Source: Acidobacteriota bacterium (lineage in GTDB: Bacteria; Acidobacteriota; Blastocatellia; Pyrinomonadales; Pyrinomonadaceae). Taken from it: a stretch of 48,462 nt of DNA. A program made the position numbers and the translations under genes. The stretch is taken from the NCBI GenBank assembly GCA_019239425.1, contig JAFAZX010000059.1, forward strand, positions 1-48,462, in the 5' to 3' direction. Shown here in pieces: positions 1 through 7,192 of this stretch (the stretch's first letter is position 1; each line of letters opens with the position of its first letter). The notes under the pieces were generated by a model. That model was not told where the DNA came from. It ran no database searches and saw only the letters and a list, made by a program, of their open reading frames with translations.

Positions 1-129
1 GCCGCCAGTGCCCACCGTCGGGGCCTGGTTGCGCGGGTCGTTACCCGGCCGCAAGGTCTGCGCCGTCGCCGCCGACAGCAGGACCAGAGTGGCGAGCGCG
101 GCAAAGAGCGCTCTTCTCGCGAGTCTCAT
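1..129 (-). CDS. Secreted protein, N-terminal fragment
   Basis: Only the first 43 codons are inside the window; the rest lies beyond the left edge. The ATG at 127-129 follows an AGGAGG Shine-Dalgarno sequence at about 133-138. The translation starts MRLARRALFAALATLVLLSA and continues to an Ala-Thr-Ala-Gln site, a standard Sec signal peptide. The exported part visible (TLRPGNDPRNQAPTVGTGG) is Gly/Pro/Asn-rich and does not identify a family. A promoter-like pair with a perfect -35 lies 140-170 bases upstream, so the gene probably has its own transcript with a leader of about 130 nt. Confidence 0.75.
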   Translation of the reverse strand, partial: MRLARRALFAALATLVLLSAATAQTLRPGNDPRNQAPTVGTGG

Positions 130-269
130 CGCATTCCTCCTGCGAAAGGGGGCCGACCCTAAGAACCTAGCGTTTAAGATAAGGTCTGGTTGTTATCTCG
201 CTAATGAGGAAAGGCTCTCACTAGAAGATGAGGGCGTCACGGCGACCGAAGTGCTTTCCGGACAGTCGG

Positions 270-298
270 AAAATATACCCGGGAGGGGTCTTTGTCAA
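270..298 (-). promoter_or_regulatory. Predicted sigma70-type promoter of the left-edge secreted-protein gene
   Basis: Read on the minus strand, a perfect TTGACA (298-293) is followed by a 17-nt spacer and TATTTT (275-270). An alternative -10, TATATT, ends at 272 with a 15-nt spacer. The region is AT-rich compared with the surrounding sequence. The predicted start near 263 leaves a leader of about 130 nt in which I see no known riboswitch fold. Confidence 0.5.
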
Positions 299-338
299 TA
301 AACTTTTTCACCCGGCCGGGGCCCCGTGCGGGCCGGCT

Positions 339-374
339 AGCAGTAGATGTTAATGCCGGGTCTACCGCCTACTT
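339..374. repeat. Degenerate family C heptamer inverted repeat at the metG 3' end
   Basis: The arms AGCAGTAGA (339-347) and TCTACCGCCTACTT (361-374) are imperfect inverted copies around a short loop. On the minus strand the second arm reads AAGTAGGCGGTAGA, matching the GCAGTAG/GCGGTAG heptamers of the better copies at 40085 and 42819. The TAG stop codon of metG (369-371) lies inside this arm. Confidence 0.5.
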
Positions 375-2537
375 CAGCCTCGCCCCGTTGGGCACATCCT
401 CGGTGAAGGTGGCGAGGACGGGGCGGCCCTCTTCGCCGACGGAGGCGGCGAGCACCATGCCTTGCGACTCGAAGCCGCGGAGCTTGCGCGGCTTGAGGTT
501 GGCGACGATGACCAGCTTGCGGCCGACCATCGCCTCGGGTTCGTAGTGCTCGGCGATGCCCGCGAGAATCTGGCGCGGCTCGGCCTCGCCCACGTCCACG
601 GTGAAGCGCAGCAGCTTGTCCGACTTCGGCACGCGCTCGGCCGTCAAGACCTGCCCGACGCGCAGTTCGACTTTGACGAAGTCGTCAATCGAAATGTAGG
701 CGACGCCCTCGGGCGGGGCTTGCGCCTCCGTCGCCCCCTGCTGCGGCGGCTGCGCGGGCTGCGTGCCGGCCGCGGTCGGAGCCCCGGGCACGGCCGCCTG
801 CGTGGCGTGCGCGCCCTCCGCAGGCTTTGACTCGTCAACCAAGCTGGCTGCGTAATCTAAAAATACTTTTTGTTCAATCTCTGACATCGTCTTCACCTTA
901 TCTATCCGCGGAAAGAGCGGGGCGACCTCGCCGACTTGCTCCCCCGGGCGCAGACCGCCCCATTTAAGTTCAGCAGGGTCGGAAACCAGCGCCTCACCTG
1001 CCAATCCCAACTGCACCCGTATGGCGTTCGAGGATTCGGGCATCACCGGGTAGAGCAGAACCGCGAGCCAGCGCACTGCCTCGGCCGCGCGATAGAGCAC
1101 GGCCCCAAGCGTCTCCCGCTGCTCCTCGCTTTTGGCTAACTCCCACGGCTTCGCGTCCGAGATGAACTTGTCCACGCGGGCGATCATTCCCCAAGCGGCT
1201 TCGAGTGCGCGGTGGAACGCAAACTCCTCGATGCTCTGTATGAACTGATCGCGCATTAGCTCAAGACTGCTCGAAAGCTCTTGCGCATCGGAGCCAACGC
1301 CCGCGCGCTTCGCCAGCAGCCGCTTTGACTCCGGGATATCGTCCACGGGGACAATGCCACCGAAGTATTTATGAATCATCGTCAGCGTGCGACTAACGAG
1401 GTTGCCGAACCCGTTAGCGAGGTCAGCATTAGAGCGCTCGATTATGGCCTCATAATCGACCTTGGCGTCCTGCCCGAAAGACATCTCGCGCAGGAGGAAG
1501 TAGCGCACGGCGTCGACCTTGAAATGTCGAAGGAGCGTCGGGAGTTCGAGTGCATTCCCTAACGTCTTCGAACCCTTTCGCCCCGTCTGGTCGAGCCACA
1601 GCCCGTGCGCCACGACCGCCCGCGGCAGCTCGACGCCCGCCGCCAGGAGCATCGCCGGCCAGAGCACCGCGTGCTGCCGCAGGATGTCTTTGCCGATGAG
1701 GTGGACGCCGGGCCAGAACTTCTCGAAGAGGTCTTCGCCCGCCTGCGCGCGCCGCTGCTCGCTCCCCCAGCCCAAAGCCGTGATGTAGTTGATGAGCGCG
1801 TCGAACCAGATGTAGACCGTGTGCTGCGGGTCGTCGGGAACCGGAATCGCCCAACTGACTGACGACTTCAGGCGGCTGATCGAAACGTCCTCCAGCCCGC
1901 CGCGCACGAGGCTGACGACCTCGTTGCGCCGCGCCTCGGGCCGCACGAAGTCGGGCCGCGCCTCGTAGATTTCGAGCAGAGCCTCGTCGTAGTCCGACAG
2001 GCGGAAGAAGTAGCTCTCCTCCGAGACCTTGTCGAGCGGGCGCTCGTGAATTGGACAAAGCGGCGGCCCGCCCTCTTCGACTGCCGGCAACATCTCGGCC
2101 TCAGTCTTGAACGTCGCGCACGGCGCGCAGAACCAGCCCTCGTAGAAACCCTTGTAGATGTTCTCGCGCCCCTTCGGCGTCCTGCCCGCGGCGGCACGCC
2201 GCCAGAACTCCTGCGCGCCCTCATAGTGGAAAGGCTCGGTCGTGCGCATGAAGATGTCGAACCCGCCGTGCTCGGTGTCGAGTCCGAAGGCGCCGAACAT
2301 CTTCTGCAACTCGCCGACGATGTAATCGACGTGCTCGCGCGGCGTGCGCCCGGCTTTCGCCGACGCCCGCTCGATGTTCGTCCCGTGCTCGTCCGTCCCC
2401 GTCAAAAAGAACGTCTCGAAGCCGCGCTGCCGCTTGTAGCGCCTCAGGAAGTCGCCGACGACGGTCGTGTACAGGTGCCCCATGTGGGGCAGGCTGTTCG
2501 CATAGTAGATGGGTGTCGTGACGTAGAAAGTTTTCAT
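369..2537 (-). CDS. metG: Methionine-tRNA ligase with C-terminal tRNA-binding domain
   Basis: Charges tRNA(Met) with methionine in the cytoplasm. The 722-residue protein has the class I catalytic core starting TTPIYYANSLPHMGHLYTT, with HMGH as the HIGH signature. The zinc-knuckle insert shows CAPC and later CPIH. The KMSKS loop appears as RKGSKTLGN, with Gly and Thr at two usual positions. An Ala/Pro/Gln-rich linker (about 575-610) joins the core to a Trbp111-like tRNA-binding domain (about 615-722, starting ISIDDFVKVELRVGQVL). The length suits the two-domain form. The TAG stop is embedded in a repeat arm. Confidence 0.97.
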   Translation of the reverse strand: MKTFYVTTPIYYANSLPHMGHLYTTVVGDFLRRYKRQRGFETFFLTGTDEHGTNIERASAKAGRTPREHVDYIVGELQKMFGAFGLDTEHGGFDIFMRTTEPFHYEGAQEFWRRAAAGRTPKGRENIYKGFYEGWFCAPCATFKTEAEMLPAVEEGGPPLCPIHERPLDKVSEESYFFRLSDYDEALLEIYEARPDFVRPEARRNEVVSLVRGGLEDVSISRLKSSVSWAIPVPDDPQHTVYIWFDALINYITALGWGSEQRRAQAGEDLFEKFWPGVHLIGKDILRQHAVLWPAMLLAAGVELPRAVVAHGLWLDQTGRKGSKTLGNALELPTLLRHFKVDAVRYFLLREMSFGQDAKVDYEAIIERSNADLANGFGNLVSRTLTMIHKYFGGIVPVDDIPESKRLLAKRAGVGSDAQELSSSLELMRDQFIQSIEEFAFHRALEAAWGMIARVDKFISDAKPWELAKSEEQRETLGAVLYRAAEAVRWLAVLLYPVMPESSNAIRVQLGLAGEALVSDPAELKWGGLRPGEQVGEVAPLFPRIDKVKTMSEIEQKVFLDYAASLVDESKPAEGAHATQAAVPGAPTAAGTQPAQPPQQGATEAQAPPEGVAYISIDDFVKVELRVGQVLTAERVPKSDKLLRFTVDVGEAEPRQILAGIAEHYEPEAMVGRKLVIVANLKPRKLRGFESQGMVLAASVGEEGRPVLATFTEDVPNGARLK

Positions 2538-2578
2538 GTAAGCGTTTAGCTCAATCTTGTACGTAGAGCTGAAGGCGC

Positions 2579-2653
2579 TTCACCACAGAGACACAGAGGC
2601 ACAGCTTGTTGAGAGCTAAAGACAAAGCTGTGTCTCTGTGTCTCTGTGGTGAA
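2579..2653. repeat. Family A palindrome, copy 1 (CACAGAGR octamer arms)
   Basis: The left arm TTCACCACAGAGACACAGAG (continuing GCACAGCTT) and its near-complementary right arm enclose a loop of about 18 bases. Each arm is TTCAC plus degenerate 8-mers (CACAGAGA, CACAGAGG, CACAGCTT). It lies between metG and the methyltransferase gene. Transcribed, it would form a long hairpin without a U-tract. Confidence 0.9.
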
Positions 2654-2677
2654 TACGTTTCACAACAGTTTCAAGCA

Positions 2678-3316
2678 TCACAGACGACTGACTGAGCCCT
2701 TTTTATAACGTCGCCCACGCGGCACCGTCCAGACGTAGACCGTGCGGTAGAGATTCTTCCAGGGGACGCGCACCGAAGTTTCGGGCTGCCAGTCGCCCAT
2801 GCGGAAGTCGTGCGAGACGATGCGCGCGCCGACGGGCAGCTCGCGCAGGAGCTTCGGGCGGAGCAGGACGTTCAGCGTGTCCGAAAGGTAGAGCGTGACG
2901 ACCGTCGCCCCGCGCAGGTCGGCCGCGAACATGTCGCCGAGGCGGAAGGTGACGAGGTTGCCGACGCCCTCGCGCTTCGCGTTCTCTGTCGCCTCGTCGA
3001 CGAGTTTCGGGTCGATGTCGATGCCGACGGCGCGCACGCCGTACTGCTTGGCGGCCGCGATGGGGATGCGCCCGTCGCCGCTCCCCAGGTCGAAGAGCAC
3101 GTCCCCCTTTTTAAGACGCGCCTGCCGCAGCATCTCGTCAACGGTCTCGGGCGGCGTCGGGACGAAGATCACGTCCGGCTCGCGCAGAGGCTTCTGCGGA
3201 CGTCTGGCGTGACGCGTAGTTCTCTTCTTCTGCAGGGCGACCTTCGCCCCGGCCGGGAACGAAGCGGAGAAAAGCACGCACGCCGTCAGCACGATTTTTG
3301 TCAGCAGCACTCTCAT
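2678..3316 (-). CDS. Secreted or membrane-anchored SAM-dependent methyltransferase-like protein
   Basis: 212 residues. The N-terminus (MRVLLTKIVLTACVLFSASF, then PAGAKVAL) is a signal peptide or anchor, followed by a basic stretch and the conserved segment PDVIFVPTPPETVDEML. The class I methyltransferase core follows: motif I as VLFDLGSGDGRIPIAAA, an acidic residue in VGIDIDP, and later GDMFAADLRGATVVTLYLS. The substrate is unknown. Export of a SAM enzyme is odd because SAM is cytoplasmic, so the hydrophobic N-terminus may be an anchor. It ends three bases before the folE stop-proximal region and is likely co-transcribed with folE. Confidence 0.75.
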   Translation of the reverse strand: MRVLLTKIVLTACVLFSASFPAGAKVALQKKRTTRHARRPQKPLREPDVIFVPTPPETVDEMLRQARLKKGDVLFDLGSGDGRIPIAAAKQYGVRAVGIDIDPKLVDEATENAKREGVGNLVTFRLGDMFAADLRGATVVTLYLSDTLNVLLRPKLLRELPVGARIVSHDFRMGDWQPETSVRVPWKNLYRTVYVWTVPRGRRYKKGSVSRL

Positions 3317-3319
3317 CGT

Positions 3320-3955
3320 TCACTTCTCGCGTATCAGGGCCATCGCCTCCGCGCGCGTGCGCGAGTCTTTGCGGAAGCCGCCGCGGATGGCCGAGGTGAT
3401 GGTCGTCGCGCCCGGCTTCTTCACGCCGCGGATGGTCATGCAGGTGTGCTCGGCCTCCATCACGACCATCACGCCGACGGGCTTCAACCCGCCGAAGAGC
3501 GTGTCCGCGATCTCGGAGGTCAGGCGCTCCTGCACCTGCAAGCGGCGCGCGAAGCTCTCGACGAGCCGCGCCAGTTTAGAAAGCCCAACGATGCGTCCCT
3601 CCTTCGGGATGTAGGCGATGTGGCACTTGCCGACGAAGGGCGCGAGGTGGTGCTCGCAGAGCGAGGCGAAGTGTATGTCCTTCACGATGACCATCTCGTC
3701 ATGACGGTCGCCGGGCAGAGCCCGCACGTGCTCCGAAGGGTCTTCGCGCATCCCCTCGGTCAGCTCCGCGTACATCTCCGCCACGCGCCGCGGAGTCCTC
3801 TGAAGTCCGGGGCGCTCCGCGTCCTCGCCCACGCCTTCGAGGATGAGCCTGACGCCGCGCTCGATCTTTTCGAGGTCGACCCCGCGCGCGCCTTCGTTCT
3901 CTCCCGAGCCCTCGTCCGGCTCCGTCGCGGAGTAGCTCGTTGCCATAATCTGCAC
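3320..3955 (-). CDS. folE: GTP cyclohydrolase I
   Basis: Converts GTP to 7,8-dihydroneopterin triphosphate, the first step of tetrahydrofolate synthesis. The 211-residue length and motifs are typical: FASLCEHHLAPFVGKCHIAY carries the zinc-binding Cys and His, GRIVGLSKLARLVESFARRL follows, and the C-terminus has MTIRGVKKPGATTITSAIRG. The acidic N-terminal tail (about 1-30) is outside the fold. An AAGAGG Shine-Dalgarno sequence precedes the ATG. folD is also in this window, about 39 kb away. Confidence 0.97.
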   Translation of the reverse strand: MQIMATSYSATEPDEGSGENEGARGVDLEKIERGVRLILEGVGEDAERPGLQRTPRRVAEMYAELTEGMREDPSEHVRALPGDRHDEMVIVKDIHFASLCEHHLAPFVGKCHIAYIPKEGRIVGLSKLARLVESFARRLQVQERLTSEIADTLFGGLKPVGVMVVMEAEHTCMTIRGVKKPGATTITSAIRGGFRKDSRTRAEAMALIREK

Positions 3956-3962
3956 CTCTTCG

Positions 3963-4103
3963 CTGGGAGCGCGGGCATCCCTGCCCGCAAGCGCCCTTCT
4001 GCGCGCTGACCGTCGTACCCTTTACTTCAAACTTGAGACTTAAAGCTTCTCTGCCTTCGCGCCTGCGGCGCTCAGGCGGGCTGTAGGGTGCCCGCGCTCC
4101 CAG
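3963..4103. repeat. GC-rich inverted repeat (family E)
   Basis: CTGGGAGCGCGGGCATCCCT at 3963 is mirrored by GGTGCCCGCGCTCCCAG ending at 4103, with further partial pairing inside. The element fills the folE-larC gap, ending two bases from the larC stop codon and leaving only the folE Shine-Dalgarno on the other side. It resembles REP-like palindromes and may end or attenuate the larC transcript. Confidence 0.75.
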
Positions 4104-4105
4104 CT

Positions 4106-5308
4106 TTAAGGCTCAACCCTTCGGAACGCCGCGCGCGCTGCTTCCTGCACGACGCGCAGCGGGACGTTGTGGGCTCGGGCCGCGGCGCGGCAGTCTTCGT
4201 ACTCGGGCGTCGCGCCGACCGCCCGGCCCTCTCTGCGCGCGACCTTGACGGCAATCGTACCGAACTCGGTCTCGACAGTCACGGCCTCCCTCTCCAGTGC
4301 GCGGCGCGTAACCGCGTACGTGCGCACGCCGAGCGTCGGCGTCTCGGCGAAGAGCAGCTCGCGCATCGCCCCGGCGTCCGAAGGCCGGCAGAGGATGGAG
4401 ACGAGCACGCCGGGCCTACTCTTCTTCATCTGCACGGGCGTGTGGAAGCAGTCGAGCGCGCCGCCTTCGAGGGCCTTCTCCAATAGATAGCCGAGGACTT
4501 GCGGCGACACGTCGTCCACGTTCGTCTCGACCATCAACAACTCTTCGTCGACTTGGGCCGAGACGCCCGGCGGCGTCTCCCCGGCCTTATCGGACTCGCC
4601 GATGAGGACGCGCAGCACGTTCGGGAAGTTCTTGTACTCGCGACCGCCCGCGCCGTAGCCCGTCGCCCCGATGCTCATCCGCGGCATGGGGCCGAACTCT
4701 TCGCACACGGTCGTCAAGATGGCCGCGCCCGTCGGCGTGACCAGCTCGCCGACGATGTCCGTCGCGTAGACGGGCGCGCCTTTCAGAAGCTCCGCGACGG
4801 CCGGTGGCGGAACGGGGAAACGTCCGTGCTCAATCTCGACCGTGCCGCTCCCGACGTGCAGGGCCGAGGCGTTGAAGCGCTCGACGCCGAGCAGCTCGAA
4901 ACAGATGCACGCGCCGACCACGTCCACGATGGCGTCCACGGCGCCGACCTCGTGGAAGTGTATGCGCTCGACCGGCACGTCGTGGACGCGCGCCTCGGCC
5001 TCGCCGAGACGCCGGAAGATTTTCAGCGCGCGCCCCTTGACCGAGTCGTTCAGACGAGAGTCGCCAATAATCTTCTCGATGTGTGAGAGGTGCCGGTGCT
5101 TCTTCTCTTTTTTTGTCAGACGCACGAGCGCGCGCGTCGCGCTGATGCCGCTGCGGTCAACCTTCTCGAAGCTGATCTCGTAGCCTTCCACGCCGAGCAG
5201 CGTGAGCCGCTCGGTCAACACGCGCGCGTCGGCGCCCGCGTCCACGAGCGCGCCGAGCGTCATGTCGCCGCTGATGCCGGCGAAGCAGTCGAAGTAGAGA
5301 GTCTTCAA
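4106..5308 (-). CDS. larC: Nickel-pincer cofactor biosynthesis protein LarC
   Basis: LarC is the CTP-dependent nickel insertase that metallates the pincer cofactor used by lactate racemase and related enzymes. The 400-residue protein starts MKTLYFDCFAGISGDMTLGA, the hallmark of the family (DUF111), and has the His-rich loop KEKKHRHLSHIEKII. It continues through FHEVGAVDAIVDVVG and the C-terminal MVETNVDDVSPQVLGYL. The gene is one uninterrupted frame. No larA, larB or larE is nearby, so the partners must lie elsewhere or the protein serves another enzyme of the superfamily. Confidence 0.95.
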   Translation of the reverse strand: MKTLYFDCFAGISGDMTLGALVDAGADARVLTERLTLLGVEGYEISFEKVDRSGISATRALVRLTKKEKKHRHLSHIEKIIGDSRLNDSVKGRALKIFRRLGEAEARVHDVPVERIHFHEVGAVDAIVDVVGACICFELLGVERFNASALHVGSGTVEIEHGRFPVPPPAVAELLKGAPVYATDIVGELVTPTGAAILTTVCEEFGPMPRMSIGATGYGAGGREYKNFPNVLRVLIGESDKAGETPPGVSAQVDEELLMVETNVDDVSPQVLGYLLEKALEGGALDCFHTPVQMKKSRPGVLVSILCRPSDAGAMRELLFAETPTLGVRTYAVTRRALEREAVTVETEFGTIAVKVARREGRAVGATPEYEDCRAAARAHNVPLRVVQEAARAAFRRVEP

Positions 5309-5317
5309 ACAAACTCC

Positions 5318-6064
5318 TCAATCATCAAGCAGAGGCAGAATCTCGCCGGCCGCGCCGCGCAACGTCACGTCGCACATTTCGGAGAGCGGCGTCGGCTCGG
5401 GGTTGACTTCGACGAGGAAGGCCCCCGCCTCGGCCGCGGCGTACGGCAGACCCGCCGCGGGGTAGACGATGGCCGAAGTGCCGACGACGAAACAGAGGTC
5501 GCAGTGTGCGGCGCGCTCGGCCGCGGAAATCCAGACGCGCTCGGGCAGCATCTCGCCGAAGAGCACGACGTCTGGCCGCATCTGCGTGCCGCACTCCGCG
5601 CACAAGGGCGGGCGCACGTCCCTTTGCTTCTCGCGCATGTCTTCCCTGTTCCCGCACTTCAAACAACGCGCACGCCAGGCGTTGCCGTGCAGTTCGAGCA
5701 CTCCGCGCGAGCCGGCCGCGGCGTGGAGGCCGTCGACGTTCTGCGTGGCGAGCGTGAACGACTCGAACCTCTCCTGCCAGCGCGCGATTGTTTCGTGCGC
5801 CGGGTTCGGCCGGCATTCACCGATGCGGCCGCGGCGGTAGTCGAACCACTCCCAGACCTCGGGCAGGTTGCTCCTGACCATACTCGCCGAGGAGATGACC
5901 TCGAACGGCATGCCCTTCCAGACGGCGGTGTGGCCGCCGCCGCGGAAGGTCGGCACGCCGCTCTCCGCCGACACGCCCGCGCCGGTCAGCACAAAGACGC
6001 GCCGCGCCGAACGCAGACGCTCCCGCAACTCTTCGGGGATGTTCCGGTGTTGTCTTGTGTTCAT
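5318..6064 (-). CDS. cobB: Sir2-family NAD-dependent protein deacylase
   Basis: Removes acyl groups from lysines using NAD. The 248 residues carry all sirtuin motifs: VLTGAGVSAESGVPTFRG, TQNVDGLHAAAG, ELHGN with the catalytic His, zinc ligands in CLKCG and CAECG, and VGTSAIVYPAAGLP. The segment WEWFDYRRGR aligns with the region where desuccinylases have Tyr and Arg. One plausible alignment puts Phe in place of that Tyr, so acyl preference is open. There is no Shine-Dalgarno before the ATG, and a promoter-like pair sits so close that the transcript may be nearly leaderless. It lies 9 bases from larC. Confidence 0.94.
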   Translation of the reverse strand: MNTRQHRNIPEELRERLRSARRVFVLTGAGVSAESGVPTFRGGGHTAVWKGMPFEVISSASMVRSNLPEVWEWFDYRRGRIGECRPNPAHETIARWQERFESFTLATQNVDGLHAAAGSRGVLELHGNAWRARCLKCGNREDMREKQRDVRPPLCAECGTQMRPDVVLFGEMLPERVWISAAERAAHCDLCFVVGTSAIVYPAAGLPYAAAEAGAFLVEVNPEPTPLSEMCDVTLRGAAGEILPLLDD

Positions 6065-6077
6065 TAAAAACCAAAGG

Positions 6078-6108
6078 ATGGTAGCAGAGCGCGTCCGGCG
6101 AGTGTCAA
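6078..6108 (-). promoter_or_regulatory. Predicted promoter of the sirtuin gene
   Basis: On the minus strand a perfect TTGACA (6108-6103) is followed after 19 nt by TACCAT (6083-6078). The inferred start falls within about 10 nt of the ATG at 6064, and the bases before the ATG (CCTTTGGTTTTTA) hold no Shine-Dalgarno. The spacer is longer than ideal. Confidence 0.4.
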
Positions 6109-6173
6109 GAAGCAGTAGACAGTAGCGCTGTCCGAGAGTGAAGATTATTGATTCAAAAACTAAGAAGAGTGTC

Positions 6174-6221
6174 GAAGCCCCGGAGGGGCGGCACGTGCAC
6201 GTGCCGCCCCTCCGGGGCTTC
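6174..6221. repeat. 48-bp perfect palindrome; possible terminator
   Basis: Two 24-bp arms meet with no loop; the left arm begins GAAGCCCCGGAGGGGCGGCA and the centre is GCACGTGCACGTGC. It lies between the stop of the minus-strand gene at 6264 and the sirtuin promoter. It could act as a terminator for the upstream gene, since T-rich sequence (TTAGTTTTTG) follows on the minus strand. It could also be a cruciform-forming mobile palindrome; perfect arms suggest recent origin or selection. Confidence 0.85.
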
Positions 6222-6263
6222 TTTAGAACTTATTTAGATTTTTCTGATTCGAGTATCTGTCTA

Positions 6264-7094
6264 TCACCGTCGAATATTAGGCAGCTTACGGTGGCCCGAC
6301 GTAGTACAAATAATCCAATCGGCGCGGGGGCGGCCGTCAAAATAAACATTCCTTTTATAGGAATAGCGTATTACGTCTCCGTTGACCCCAACCTCAAATA
6401 AGCCTTCCTCTCCGGAGAGCTTATAAGATGCCCCGTAGAGGTTATTCCCAATCGGTTTCAGAGTTAGCGTAGGGTCACTGGTTCCGCTGTAATGACGGCC
6501 TCCCAGCTGTTTATAACTACCATCACTCATCTGGATGAAAGTAGTTTCGTAAGGCACTTCTGGAGGAGTATTAAATATAGATTCAGGGCATTCCTCTAGC
6601 GTATCCATTACCCACACACCGGCTAGTGCACCAGACGAAATCCCCGTACACTGTCCTTTAAAAGTGGGTTGATGGTACAGAATTCCATCCAGCCATTCCG
6701 TCTGTCCCTGCCCCTTGGCTGTCGCAACTAACGCGGAATGTTGATCAGGACATAAGCATGGAAACGGATATTCGTCTGCGGCAAGGTTCTCCCCAGCGTT
6801 TGCGGCGGATATATTTCCCTCTGATCTTCTCCCCTTACTGGATTTTATGGCGTCTAGAGGCGACGTGTAATTCTCGTCAGGGTTATTGGGGCTGGTGGCC
6901 TCCAAGGTGCCGGTCTTCGGATTGCGAGTCCACTCCACGTCATGATCGCTGCCGGCCCCCATCGTAGTGACCTCTTGCCTGCTCCTCGGCTTCGGCACCC
7001 TCTTTCGTTTCTTTGACTGCCCCAATGCTATGCCGGAGAAAAGAAGGACGACAACCAAACCTAATGAGGCGACCAGTTCGAGATTTCGTTTCAT
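6264..7094 (-). CDS. Secreted protein of unknown function
   Basis: 276 residues with a clear signal peptide (hydrophobic stretch LVASLGLVVVLLFSGIALGQ at about 7-26), then a basic segment KKRKRVPKPRSR. The mature part is Gly/Asn/Ser-rich with about five cysteines (CLC, QCTG, EECPE, ICTT), suggesting a disulfide-stabilised extracytoplasmic domain. I recognise no family. Near the C-terminus is YFDGRP, also found in the neighbouring gene product. A GGAGGAG-type Shine-Dalgarno precedes the ATG. Codon use and GC are clearly lower than in the flanking genes, hinting at acquisition or relaxed selection. It is probably paired with the gene at 7193-8599. Confidence 0.8.
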   Translation of the reverse strand: MKRNLELVASLGLVVVLLFSGIALGQSKKRKRVPKPRSRQEVTTMGAGSDHDVEWTRNPKTGTLEATSPNNPDENYTSPLDAIKSSKGRRSEGNISAANAGENLAADEYPFPCLCPDQHSALVATAKGQGQTEWLDGILYHQPTFKGQCTGISSGALAGVWVMDTLEECPESIFNTPPEVPYETTFIQMSDGSYKQLGGRHYSGTSDPTLTLKPIGNNLYGASYKLSGEEGLFEVGVNGDVIRYSYKRNVYFDGRPRADWIICTTSGHRKLPNIRR

Positions 7095-7192
7095 GACTCT
7101 CCTCCCCCTCCTTCTACCAGTTAGGTGGCGTTACGTGGACTTACTCCGGCACCGGAGGCAACCGGCGTACGGCATGGGCCGCAGTGTAATGA

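Noticed and set aside
130..368. Riboswitch in the leader of the left-edge gene or at the metG 3' side
   Set aside because: No conserved riboswitch core was recognisable; the only structures are a GC-rich imperfect hairpin near 312-336 without a T-run and the degenerate repeat at 339-374.
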